This document shows positions 1 to 5,941 of a DNA stretch of 5,955 nt, one piece after another (position 1 is the stretch's first letter; every line of letters starts with the position of its first letter). The notes beneath the pieces were generated by a model. That model made no database searches, was not told the DNA's origin, and was given only the letters and a program-made list of their open reading frames with translations. A program made the position numbers and the translations under genes. This DNA is from Planctomycetaceae bacterium (GTDB lineage: Bacteria; Planctomycetota; Planctomycetia; Pirellulales; Thermoguttaceae), in assembly GCA_031278315.1 (NCBI GenBank), contig JAITKS010000255.1:1-5955 (forward strand). The letters are read 5' to 3'.

Positions 1-197
1 AATTTATTTTATATAGTTATATATAGTATGAGTGAAAATTTTGTAATTGTGATAATGTTTTTGTATTGAGTTAAGAATCATGTTTTGTCATGATTTTGTT
101 GTTGTTTAAAAACAAGGTCGATATTATAACAATAATCAAAAAATTTACTTCCCCCCCTTCATCGTTTCTCTACATTTCAATAATGTTACAAATCCAG
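1..197. other. AT-rich intergenic sequence without a supported gene
   Basis: No open reading frame of convincing length or family resemblance is visible here. The stretch is strongly AT-rich and contains a run of seven C at 151-157. A 7-bp inverted repeat (aatcatg 76-82 and catgatt 89-95, 6-nt loop) is followed on the plus strand by a T-rich tract. It could be a weak terminator for a gene lying left of the window, but the stem is AT-rich and short. I see no promoter or RNA gene that I could defend. Confidence 0.5.
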
Positions 198-254
198 TTT
201 TTTTTTATTAACCACAGAGAATACAGAGAACACAGAGAAAGAATATTTTGTAAT
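198..254 (+). repeat. CACAGAG-type dispersed repeat, copy A
   Basis: A T-run and 'attaacc' lead into three consecutive 9-bp units (accacagag, aatacagag, aacacagag), followed by 'aaaga' and 'attttgtaat'. A second copy lies inverted at 1892-1947 and matches over the T-run, the three 9-mers (two substitutions), 'aaaga' and the 10-bp 'attttgtaat' in the same register. Short elements of this ACCACAGAG...ACACAGAG kind are, from general knowledge, scattered through intergenic regions of various bacterial genomes, with no established function. Here the element lies downstream of the 3' end of the glycosyltransferase gene. Confidence 0.8.
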
Positions 255-271
255 ATATCAGTGAAATAATT
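249..271 (+). repeat. 23-bp direct repeat, copy 1
   Basis: The segment centred on 'taatatatcagtg' recurs in the same orientation at 1733-1755 with a single mismatch (position 264 a, against 1748 t). It begins inside the end of the CACAGAG element and runs toward the 3' end of the glycosyltransferase gene. The two copies bracket that gene. No function is recognised. Confidence 0.75.
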
Positions 272-280
272 GTTTTTCCT

Positions 281-310
281 TTTCGTGTATTTCGTTATTT
301 CGTGTGTTTG
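281..310 (-). repeat. CACGAAA-type 9-bp-periodic repeat
   Basis: Read on the minus strand this consists of three near-repeats, cacacgaaa, taacgaaa and tacacgaaa, so the period is 9 bp with one unit shortened to 8. It faces the CACAGAG element at 198-254. CACGAAA-type repeats are another dispersed intergenic family known from several bacterial genomes, without an established role. It sits 16 bp beyond the stop codon of the glycosyltransferase, so it would lie in the 3' untranslated part of that transcript. Confidence 0.6.
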
Positions 311-325
311 GAATTTTTTTTTCGT

Positions 326-1309
326 TTATTCTTTATTATCTTTTGGGTTGAGTTCTTCTACGATTGAGTATGTTTTTCCAATTCTGTTTTTGTTTGCGAC
401 GACTAGTTCAGCGATTACTCCTACAGAAATGAATTGTCCGCCAAGTAACAATGCGGCAATACTGTATTCAATAGCTGGAAAATGTTCTTTGAGATGAATA
501 GGCTGACAAAGTTCAAATTGATATAAAATTCTTGACCCGCCCCATAAAGCTGCTAGATAAGTTAAAATCACTAATCCTAAAGTCATTGCAATTAGTCCGA
601 TAGTACCTAATAGATGCTGCGGTCTTTGTCCGTATCCGGTTAAAAACCAGACAGTAAATAAGTCAAGAAATCCTTTGACAAAACGAGTGAAACCATACTT
701 CGAATATCCGAATTGTCTCGCCCGATGTTCTACAACTTTCTCACCGACACGATAACCTTTCGCCGACGCTAACACGGGAACAAAACGATGTAACTCGCCG
801 TAAAGAATTACTTCATTGAATATTTCACGTTTGTAACATTTCATTCCGCAATTATGGTCGTGTAATTTTACGCCGGTCATGTAACTGACCATCGCATTAA
901 AAAATCTCGACGGAATAACTTTGTGCCACGGATCATGTCTGACTTGTTTCCAACCGCTGATAACATCAAGATTCTCACTTTGCATTTGATCGATAAACGC
1001 CGGTATTTCGTGCGGATTATCTTGTAAATCAGCGTCAAGCGTTATGACAATTTCGCCGCTAGCCGCTTCAAATCCAGCGTTAAGAGCTGCCGCCTTGCCG
1101 AAATTACGCCGAAATCTAATTCCGCGAATACGGGTATCTGCTTGAACAAGATTTTTGATAACTTGCCACGATTGATCTTTGGAACCGTCATCGATAAAAA
1201 TTATCTCCGCAGCGTATTGATTGGACTCAACAACTTCAGATATTTCTTTGTGAAGTTGCGTTAAACTTTCGGATTCATTGTAAACTGGAATTACTATAGA
1301 TAGTTTCAT
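326..1309 (-). CDS. Family 2 glycosyltransferase, GtrB/DPM1/ArnC-like, membrane-anchored
   Basis: This 327-residue protein is predicted to transfer a sugar from a nucleotide donor onto a polyprenyl phosphate at the cytoplasmic face of the inner membrane. The lipid-linked sugar would then feed cell-envelope glycan or protein/LPS glycosylation. The GT-A fold starts at once (SIVIPVYNE, residues 4-12). Nucleotide-binding acidic residues are in IDDGSKD (39-45), FRRNFGKAAALNAGF is at 66-80, and the DxD metal site is D92-A-D94 in LDADLQDNP. The family motifs NCGMKCYKREIF (153-164), YGELHRFVPVLA (170-181) and RQFGYSKYG (198-206) are intact. Two hydrophobic segments at about 231-255 and 281-305 fit the two C-terminal membrane helices of GtrB-like enzymes. 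Length is normal and no key residue is missing. The ATG at 1307-1309 is chosen because the fold begins three residues later; only a weak purine stretch (gag) precedes it. Sugar and acceptor cannot be read from the sequence. No flippase or partner transferase is next to it within the window. Confidence 0.93.
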   Translation of the reverse strand: MKLSIVIPVYNESESLTQLHKEISEVVESNQYAAEIIFIDDGSKDQSWQVIKNLVQADTRIRGIRFRRNFGKAAALNAGFEAASGEIVITLDADLQDNPHEIPAFIDQMQSENLDVISGWKQVRHDPWHKVIPSRFFNAMVSYMTGVKLHDHNCGMKCYKREIFNEVILYGELHRFVPVLASAKGYRVGEKVVEHRARQFGYSKYGFTRFVKGFLDLFTVWFLTGYGQRPQHLLGTIGLIAMTLGLVILTYLAALWGGSRILYQFELCQPIHLKEHFPAIEYSIAALLLGGQFISVGVIAELVVANKNRIGKTYSIVEELNPKDNKE

Positions 1310-1342
1310 GTTCTCATTTAATGGTTAAGGTTGATAAAATAT

Positions 1343-1366
1343 TTACACATTAAATTACACATTAAT
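1343..1366. repeat. 12-bp tandem repeat, two units
   Basis: The unit 'ttacacattaa' plus one base occurs twice back to back (1343-1354 and 1355-1366) with only the last base differing. It lies 34-57 bp upstream of the glycosyltransferase start codon and is flanked on both sides by 'aaaatattt' (1336-1344, 1371-1379). It could be an operator-like site or simple AT-rich slippage; the sequence alone does not decide. Confidence 0.5.
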
Positions 1367-1640
1367 TTGTAAAATATTTGTGATAATATTTCTGTTGACA
1401 TTTTGACTCGTACAACTCTCCGTTAGGGGTTACGTTTGAGAAGAGAGTAATATTAGAGTAACTTTTTCAAATTGCTCTCATTTGAATTTCCGGTTCGAGA
1501 TATTTACTTATATTACTTACATATCGGAATGCAGATTTTTACTGAATGTGTTTTTTATCTCGCCGATCTTGCCGAAATTCATAGCTCGATACGTTGAGTA
1601 TTATAACGCTTTGACAATTAAAATTCTATTAACCCCAAAT

Positions 1641-1684
1641 AATTAAAATCGGCAATAACTAAAATCAACAAACTAAAATCGGCG
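1641..1684 (+). repeat. Three near-repeats of aaYtaaaatcRRcR
   Basis: Three 14-bp segments, aattaaaatcggca (1641-1654), aactaaaatcaaca (1657-1670) and aactaaaatcggcg (1671-1684), follow one another with a 2-bp gap between the first two and none between the last two. Function is unknown. They fall between the GC-rich hairpin island and the glycosyltransferase leader. Confidence 0.45.
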
Positions 1685-1732
1685 TAGTATCGTTTATGTT
1701 TTTTAAGTCAATTTGAAAGGAATAAAAACGAA

Positions 1733-1755
1733 TGTAATATATCAGTGTAATAATT
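1733..1755 (+). repeat. 23-bp direct repeat, copy 2
   Basis: This matches 249-271 in the same orientation with one mismatch. Here it is not preceded by the CACAGAG element. Instead it is followed, after about 10 bp, by a GC-rich palindromic island, and the CACAGAG element appears inverted 137 bp further on. Confidence 0.75.
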
Positions 1756-1763
1756 TATTGTTG

Positions 1764-1850
1764 CCAGCGGGATCGCGGTCGTCTCGATCGCATCTTTAGG
1801 CGTTTTTTGTACAAAAAAGATGCAGGCGGGATGTCTGCGTTCCCGCCGGC
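1764..1850. repeat. GC-rich palindromic repeat island
   Basis: This is a GC-rich patch inside AT-rich intergenic DNA. It holds three nested or adjacent dyads: gatcg 1771-1775 with cgatc 1785-1789; gcatcttt 1790-1797 with aaagatgc 1816-1823, enclosing the perfect 16-bp palindrome ttttttgtacaaaaaa at 1803-1818; and ggcggga 1825-1831 with tcccgcc 1841-1847. The heptamer gcgggat appears in both GC-rich halves (1767-1773 and 1826-1832). The arrangement resembles a REP-like or dispersed intergenic palindrome, possibly two modules joined at the 16-bp palindrome. Family membership cannot be confirmed from one copy. Confidence 0.6.
1813..1847 (-). terminator. Possible rho-independent terminator of the hydrolase gene
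   Basis: Read on the minus strand, a perfect 7-bp GC-rich stem (ggcggga/tcccgcc, 9-nt loop) is followed after five bases by a run of six T. That is the layout of an intrinsic terminator. It lies about 185 bp downstream of the hydrolase stop codon, which is farther than usual. The same bases also take part in a palindromic repeat island, so termination may be a by-product of the repeat or not occur. Confidence 0.4.
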
Positions 1851-1891
1851 TAAAAGATTTTTTAGTAATTCACTTAAATTTAAAATCTAAA

Positions 1892-1947
1892 ATTACAAAA
1901 TCATCTTTCTCTGTGTTCTCTGTGTCCTCTGTGGTTAATAAAAAAAA
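1892..1947 (-). repeat. CACAGAG-type dispersed repeat, copy B (inverted)
   Basis: On the minus strand this reads T-run, attaacc, then accacagag, gacacagag, aacacagag, aaaga, a two-base variant, and attttgtaat. It is the inverted counterpart of copy A at 198-254, with two substitutions in the 9-mers, two between 'aaaga' and 'attttgtaat', and one T fewer in the T-run. Copies A and B lie about 1.6 kb apart and enclose the glycosyltransferase. This one lies about 85 bp beyond the hydrolase stop codon. Confidence 0.8.
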
Positions 1948-2031
1948 TATTCCGCTGAATATATTACGAAAAGTTCTTTTTATTTCATTTGTAAAAACAC
2001 AAAAAATTCTCTATGCGAATTTATGTATTTA

Positions 2032-5000
2032 TCAAAACGAATACAATTTGAACGGTTTGAATAATCCGTAATCGATAGTGTCGTAACTTGCGCCGCTTGG
2101 TTGATGTTCGGGGGCGCGGTGGAAAGTACTAGGCCACGCACTGCCGCGTCTCGCTCCGGCATGATGCGGTCCTAATAAATTTTTCGGCGTTCCGTAAATA
2201 ATCACGGCAATTTCGTTTTTTCCGCTCTTGATAAATTTTGTAACATCGACTCGTTCTGATGAGGTAATCACAAAACCTGCTGATTGACCGTTGACCATAA
2301 TTTGCGCCGTCGAACCATACCAACCCGCCGAATGAGGAGTAGAGTTTAAGTCTGAAAATTTTGACGGAAGTTGTACAATATATCTTTTCGCAGAGTCAAT
2401 TGTTTCAATATTAAACGTTTGCGAATATTCAACTTTGCCGGCGTAAAACGGCATTCCTTGACGATTCCAACCTTGATCCTCCGCCGAAGTTAAACCGTTA
2501 CCGTCAACAAGATATTTCGCCTTGCGATCATGCGAATCAATCACCAATTCACTCGACGCTTTTACCGTAACATTGTTGATCGATGTAAGGACATTGTTTT
2601 TCTTCGTTAAAAATTGAACCTCTGCAAGTCCGGCAAAACCGTTGTCTTTGGGTTGTTCGTTTTCCTGAATCGGATATGTTACACCATTATGATTAGAGAG
2701 AATTTTGAACGAAATCGTTTTGACTGTTTGCGGTGAGTTAAACGATAATTCGTAAGCCGAACCATCGCCAATCGGTAAATCAAGTTTACCAAGACCGCTA
2801 ATCTCAATTGTTTTCACGCCGCGTTGTTTCAAATTTCGCTCGTTATAATTCCAAATCCGAATCGCATCGATTTTTTGTTTCGTACCGAAATCAAATTCTA
2901 ATGTTGGTGAGCGGTCAATAAATTCCGGTTTATTCGGACGAAAACCAACTCCCGCCGAAAGCCACGAAACTTGTTCGAGGTCTTCGTTATGATTCAGAAC
3001 CTTTGAAATTTCAGACGGATTCATTGACAACGTCTGCGGAGGAACAACAACAAATCCTTTATCCGAATTTTGCAGCGAAAAATCGCCAAACAAATATGCT
3101 GGTTCGAGTTCGTGTTCTATTGTCATTGGCTGCGCAACAATTTTAACTTTGTTTTCACCAATCTTTGCAACTCCAGATAAATCAATTTTACCAAACGATT
3201 TGTCAATCCGCCACGCATTCGGAACCGCTTTGACCTCTTTATCGTTACAATAAATCTTGTACAAGTCGGGACGTTCAATCACAATCGTGAGATTTTTCGG
3301 AATTGATTCTTGCAACGTAAAATGATACGCTGCTTCAAATCCGCTGTTTTCGGGAAATTTTTTCGTGATCAATTCATCTTTAAACTGAACCTGATTATCC
3401 CAAGGATTTCCGCCTCTTCCGTGTTTCTGAAACACAAAACGATTCGCCGCCCAAGTATAAATATTCTTCAGTTCTTCATTGCCGGCTTTCACATCAACAT
3501 AATCAAGCGTAAGGACATTATCTTCAAGACGGCGTATTTTCGTTTCCGAATCAGACGTAATCAGTGAATATCCGAGATTTCCCGTTGTCACTGTTTTCTG
3601 TTCGCTGATTGCCTTGTTCGAGAATATGAGTAATCTGCTTTCGGACGGCGATAGCGGAAATGAAATCGATGCAGTGCCTTGTGTTATTTTATCTCCGCTC
3701 ACAATTTCACCTGTTTGTAAATAACAAAAATTATAGAAATTGTAGGAATAATTATTGTTCATTTTAATTTGAACATTGGAATTTTTTGTCTGACTGGCAT
3801 TACATACAAACAGAATTTCACAATCCGCAAGTCTTCGCCGATGATGAAAAATATTTTTATTATCGGTATCAGTTTCGATAATTAAGCCGTCTTCATTGCT
3901 TCGTTTTTTCGCTGCCGCAACAGCGTCTTCAACGTTATTCAATGTGTAATTATTATAACTTTCCCATTCGTTTACGATAGGATTTCTTTTGTCATACGTA
4001 ACAGTTTGACCGGAAAGTTTGAATAACCAATCGGGTGATGTGCCGTTGTTTAATTTCGGTTGATTGCCGACAATCACTAATTTACCGTTATTTTTGAGAT
4101 ACAACGATAAAAGTTTCGCCGTATCGTTGTTCAGATTTTCTGTGTTCGGCGGAATGATTACCAAATCATATTTTGCCTGATTGATAATAAATTCTTTGCC
4201 GTCAACTTTTCCGAAACGTTTAATAATATCTTCCGACGCTAAATCATATTCAACGTGAGCATGTTCAAGGGCGTTGACGAAATCAGTGAACGATTGAGCA
4301 ATTTTATTAAGTTGCGGATCACCTTGATACATCCATGCGGTTGTTGTCGGTTCAATAACAACAACATGATTAATTTGCCTGCCTTGAGAAATCATGTACG
4401 ATAATCTTGTGAAATAATCTGCCAACACGTGATAACCTTCAAACCACGATGCGTGATACGAAAACGATTGCGGATGATCACGTTTTCGTGCGCCTCTGAT
4501 TGTTACGTAAGAAAGATGTTCATTGTTCGTGTTGGCTCCCAAAGCGTAAGACCAATCGCCCAGACGTTTTAAGTCCTCGAAACGAATATCCCAACCGCCT
4601 GCGCCGTAATTTTCTGAGAGTGTACGGGAATGACCCATTTGATTCGCAACCGATGCCAATTCTTTTACGCTGCGAACATTACCGAATTGAGCGTTTGACG
4701 ATTTATCGTTATAGGTATTCATCAACAAATCAATTGCCGGACGTTGAGACCAAGCGTACATTGCCATATTATCGGGACCATGCGACGTACCGGGCCAACC
4801 GTGTTCCCAATAATGTCCCGTAAATTCTAACCCGTATTTTTCGCAACGTTCAAAATATGGTTTTGACCATCGTTCGATAAATAAATCAAGAATCAAGAGA
4901 TGATAATTATGTCGAATTTTTTTCCAATCGCCGACTTTTTTTGCCAACGATGGAATATTGTCGATTAACGAATAACCGAAACGTTTTTCAAATAATTCCG

Positions 5001-5889
5001 GTATTTCGTCGTTCCAAGAAATCCATGTTCCGACGTAGGAACCGGCGGGATGCGGCTCATCGGTGAAAATTCCGGGAACGCGTTTACCGAATTCTTTTTG
5101 AATTTCGGGAACATTTTTATAAGCGTCGAGAGTGATGTCGAGAAATTTTTCTGTAACACCTTTCTTCAAAAGATCGACATACCATTTTCCGCCGAACCAA
5201 CCTCCTTGCGGTGTGTAATGAACTTTTCCGATCAGATATTTTTGTCCGTTTGGTAAAGGTTCAAGTTTGCCGGAAGTTTTGGATTCGGCAGTGATATTTT
5301 TGTACGAATTATTTTTATCTTGATTTTTGTCCTGATTATTGTCTTGATTTTTATCTTGAATATTATCTTGCGGACAAAAAACGTACCAGATATTTTTGTT
5401 TAATTGATCTAATTTTGTAACTTCTTCAAATTTCAAACCCATACCGCGTGAATCGGGTAATGCTTCGGGAACGAAACCGCCGGCGAATCCGCTTGGGTAG
5501 GAATTTTCGTCGTAAATCCAGACATTCATGTCGAGTTTTTGTGCTTCATCGAGAGCGGTTTTCCAACGTGCAAACCATTCGTCCGAAAGATAGGGCGTCA
5601 TCAAACCGGGTCGCGGATGCACCCAAACTTGCCGAACATGTTGACCGGCAAGATCACGCAACGTGCTGCGAACTTGTTCATCGGTCAAACGATCATTCCA
5701 AGTCCAAAGCGGTCCAGTGCTGAAATCCCGATGCGGATTTTTGAAATTTTTCTGTAACTCATCCAATGACGGATTTGTAATCGGATTAAGTTTTGAAATT
5801 TGTGCTGTTGCTGTTACGGTGTTGAAAAACAAAACAACACTAAAAACGGTCATTGCGATTACGAATCGCATAAAATTTTTTGATTTCAT
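2032..5889 (-). CDS. Large secreted multidomain glycoside hydrolase, GH106-like (alpha-L-rhamnosidase-related)
   Basis: This 1285-residue protein is predicted to be exported and to cleave sugars from a complex polysaccharide. A Sec signal peptide is clear: basic start, hydrophobic 8-22, and an ATA motif at 27-29 suggesting cleavage before Q30. No lipobox cysteine follows. The catalytic region begins with PLWTWNDRLT (60-69) and WIYDENSYPSGFAGG (124-138), typical of GH106-like and related uncharacterised hydrolases. Conserved acidic sites are GIFTDEPHP (273-281, E278), GHYWEHGWPG (358-367, E362), SENYGAGGWD (425-434, E426) and NNEHLS (455-460, E457); which ones catalyse is not known to me. A Rossmann-like module (about 505-610) follows the barrel. 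Then come beta-rich domains: a galactose-binding-like fold (about 850-920), a discoidin-like fold (about 995-1095), and a C-terminal jelly roll (about 1100-1285) ending in NLLGPHH and DYGLFKPF. The start is set by an AAGGAG five bases upstream. The reading frame is intact. Substrate remains inferred; GH2-like specificity is an alternative. Confidence 0.85.
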   Translation of the reverse strand: MKSKNFMRFVIAMTVFSVVLFFNTVTATAQISKLNPITNPSLDELQKNFKNPHRDFSTGPLWTWNDRLTDEQVRSTLRDLAGQHVRQVWVHPRPGLMTPYLSDEWFARWKTALDEAQKLDMNVWIYDENSYPSGFAGGFVPEALPDSRGMGLKFEEVTKLDQLNKNIWYVFCPQDNIQDKNQDNNQDKNQDKNNSYKNITAESKTSGKLEPLPNGQKYLIGKVHYTPQGGWFGGKWYVDLLKKGVTEKFLDITLDAYKNVPEIQKEFGKRVPGIFTDEPHPAGSYVGTWISWNDEIPELFEKRFGYSLIDNIPSLAKKVGDWKKIRHNYHLLILDLFIERWSKPYFERCEKYGLEFTGHYWEHGWPGTSHGPDNMAMYAWSQRPAIDLLMNTYNDKSSNAQFGNVRSVKELASVANQMGHSRTLSENYGAGGWDIRFEDLKRLGDWSYALGANTNNEHLSYVTIRGARKRDHPQSFSYHASWFEGYHVLADYFTRLSYMISQGRQINHVVVIEPTTTAWMYQGDPQLNKIAQSFTDFVNALEHAHVEYDLASEDIIKRFGKVDGKEFIINQAKYDLVIIPPNTENLNNDTAKLLSLYLKNNGKLVIVGNQPKLNNGTSPDWLFKLSGQTVTYDKRNPIVNEWESYNNYTLNNVEDAVAAAKKRSNEDGLIIETDTDNKNIFHHRRRLADCEILFVCNASQTKNSNVQIKMNNNYSYNFYNFCYLQTGEIVSGDKITQGTASISFPLSPSESRLLIFSNKAISEQKTVTTGNLGYSLITSDSETKIRRLEDNVLTLDYVDVKAGNEELKNIYTWAANRFVFQKHGRGGNPWDNQVQFKDELITKKFPENSGFEAAYHFTLQESIPKNLTIVIERPDLYKIYCNDKEVKAVPNAWRIDKSFGKIDLSGVAKIGENKVKIVAQPMTIEHELEPAYLFGDFSLQNSDKGFVVVPPQTLSMNPSEISKVLNHNEDLEQVSWLSAGVGFRPNKPEFIDRSPTLEFDFGTKQKIDAIRIWNYNERNLKQRGVKTIEISGLGKLDLPIGDGSAYELSFNSPQTVKTISFKILSNHNGVTYPIQENEQPKDNGFAGLAEVQFLTKKNNVLTSINNVTVKASSELVIDSHDRKAKYLVDGNGLTSAEDQGWNRQGMPFYAGKVEYSQTFNIETIDSAKRYIVQLPSKFSDLNSTPHSAGWYGSTAQIMVNGQSAGFVITSSERVDVTKFIKSGKNEIAVIIYGTPKNLLGPHHAGARRGSAWPSTFHRAPEHQPSGASYDTIDYGLFKPFKLYSF
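5315..5370 (-). repeat. 12-bp in-frame tandem repeat encoding QDxN units
   Basis: About 4.7 imperfect copies of a 12-bp unit (ttatcttgattt in plus-strand sense) lie inside the hydrolase gene. They encode a run of Gln-Asp-Lys/Asn-Asn/Ile tetrapeptides at roughly residues 177-193. The Asn/Gln/Lys-rich stretch continues to about residue 198. It sits in the N-terminal catalytic region, between the YDENSYPSG block and the GGWFGGKWYVDLL block, so it is probably a flexible surface loop. Because the unit is a multiple of three, copy-number change would preserve the frame. Confidence 0.8.
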
Positions 5890-5894
5890 TAATT

Positions 5895-5900
5895 CTCCTT
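5895..5900 (-). promoter_or_regulatory. Ribosome binding site of the hydrolase gene
   Basis: AAGGAG in minus-strand sense ends five bases before the ATG. It selects this ATG over the next one at codon 7 and keeps the basic N-terminal part of the signal peptide. Confidence 0.8.
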
Positions 5901-5904
5901 TATA

Positions 5905-5932
5905 GTGAGATTTTAAATGTGAGATTTTAAAT
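5905..5932. repeat. Perfect 14-bp tandem repeat upstream of the hydrolase
   Basis: The unit gtgagattttaaat occurs twice without a gap (5905-5918 and 5919-5932). Its core agattttaaat occurs once more on the minus strand at 1878-1888, next to CACAGAG copy B. The repeat lies within 16-43 bp of the start codon and overlaps the possible promoter. It may be a tandem operator, or a fragment of an AT-rich dispersed repeat. Confidence 0.7.
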
Positions 5933-5941
5933 ATTCGTCAA
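5912..5941 (-). promoter_or_regulatory. Possible sigma-70-type promoter of the hydrolase gene
   Basis: In minus-strand sense TTGACG (5936-5941) is followed after 18 bases by TTTAAA (5912-5917), which falls inside the tandem repeat. Transcription would start near 5905, leaving a short leader with the AAGGAG. The -10 box is imperfect and the organism's consensus is unknown, so this is only a candidate. Confidence 0.3.

Larger units (their letters stand above)
1310..1732. other. AT-rich intergenic leader of the glycosyltransferase gene
   Basis: No credible coding region is visible. The stretch would contain the promoter and untranslated leader of the glycosyltransferase, which is transcribed leftward. 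I could not assign -35/-10 boxes on the minus strand with any confidence. It holds two small repeat clusters (1343-1366 and 1641-1684). It also holds an inverted repeat pairing 1443-1451 (gagagtaat) with 1471-1479 (attgctctc). That repeat would form a 9-bp stem with one G-U pair in plus-strand RNA only, and a C-A mismatch in the minus-strand transcript, so it is weak evidence for a leader structure. Confidence 0.5.

Noticed and set aside
76..95. Intrinsic terminator at the left edge
   Set aside because: The 7-bp stem is mostly A-T, the T-tract is interrupted by G, and no gene ending there is visible in the window.
198..310. CRISPR array
   Set aside because: The 9-bp units are contiguous with no spacers of uniform length, and no cas-like gene is present.
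270..497. 75-residue plus-strand open frame with a hydrophobic start
   Set aside because: It begins within intergenic repeats and then runs antisense to the C-terminal membrane segment of the well-supported glycosyltransferase; the hydrophobicity is a shadow of T-rich repeat DNA.
1443..1479. Riboswitch or attenuator in the glycosyltransferase leader
   Set aside because: The 9-bp pairing works better on the strand opposite to the gene, and no recognised riboswitch core is present.
1611..1640. Plus-strand promoter beginning with TTGACA at 1611
   Set aside because: No acceptable -10 box lies 16-18 bases downstream, and no plus-strand gene follows.
198..1947. Composite transposon or insertion sequence carrying the glycosyltransferase
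   Set aside because: No transposase or recombinase is encoded between the repeats, and I see no target-site duplication outside them; only the repeat geometry is kept as a finding.
1820..2071. 83-residue plus-strand open frame across the repeat island and the hydrolase 3' end
   Set aside because: It starts inside the GC-rich palindromic repeat, runs through the inverted CACAGAG repeat, has no ribosome binding site, and ends antisense to the hydrolase; its protein resembles translated repeat.
1980..2323. Two short minus-strand frames (60 and 64 residues) overlapping the end of the hydrolase, considered as evidence for a frameshift
   Set aside because: The main frame continues intact through conserved C-terminal motifs (NLLGPHH, DYGLFKPF) to its stop, so no frameshift is needed.
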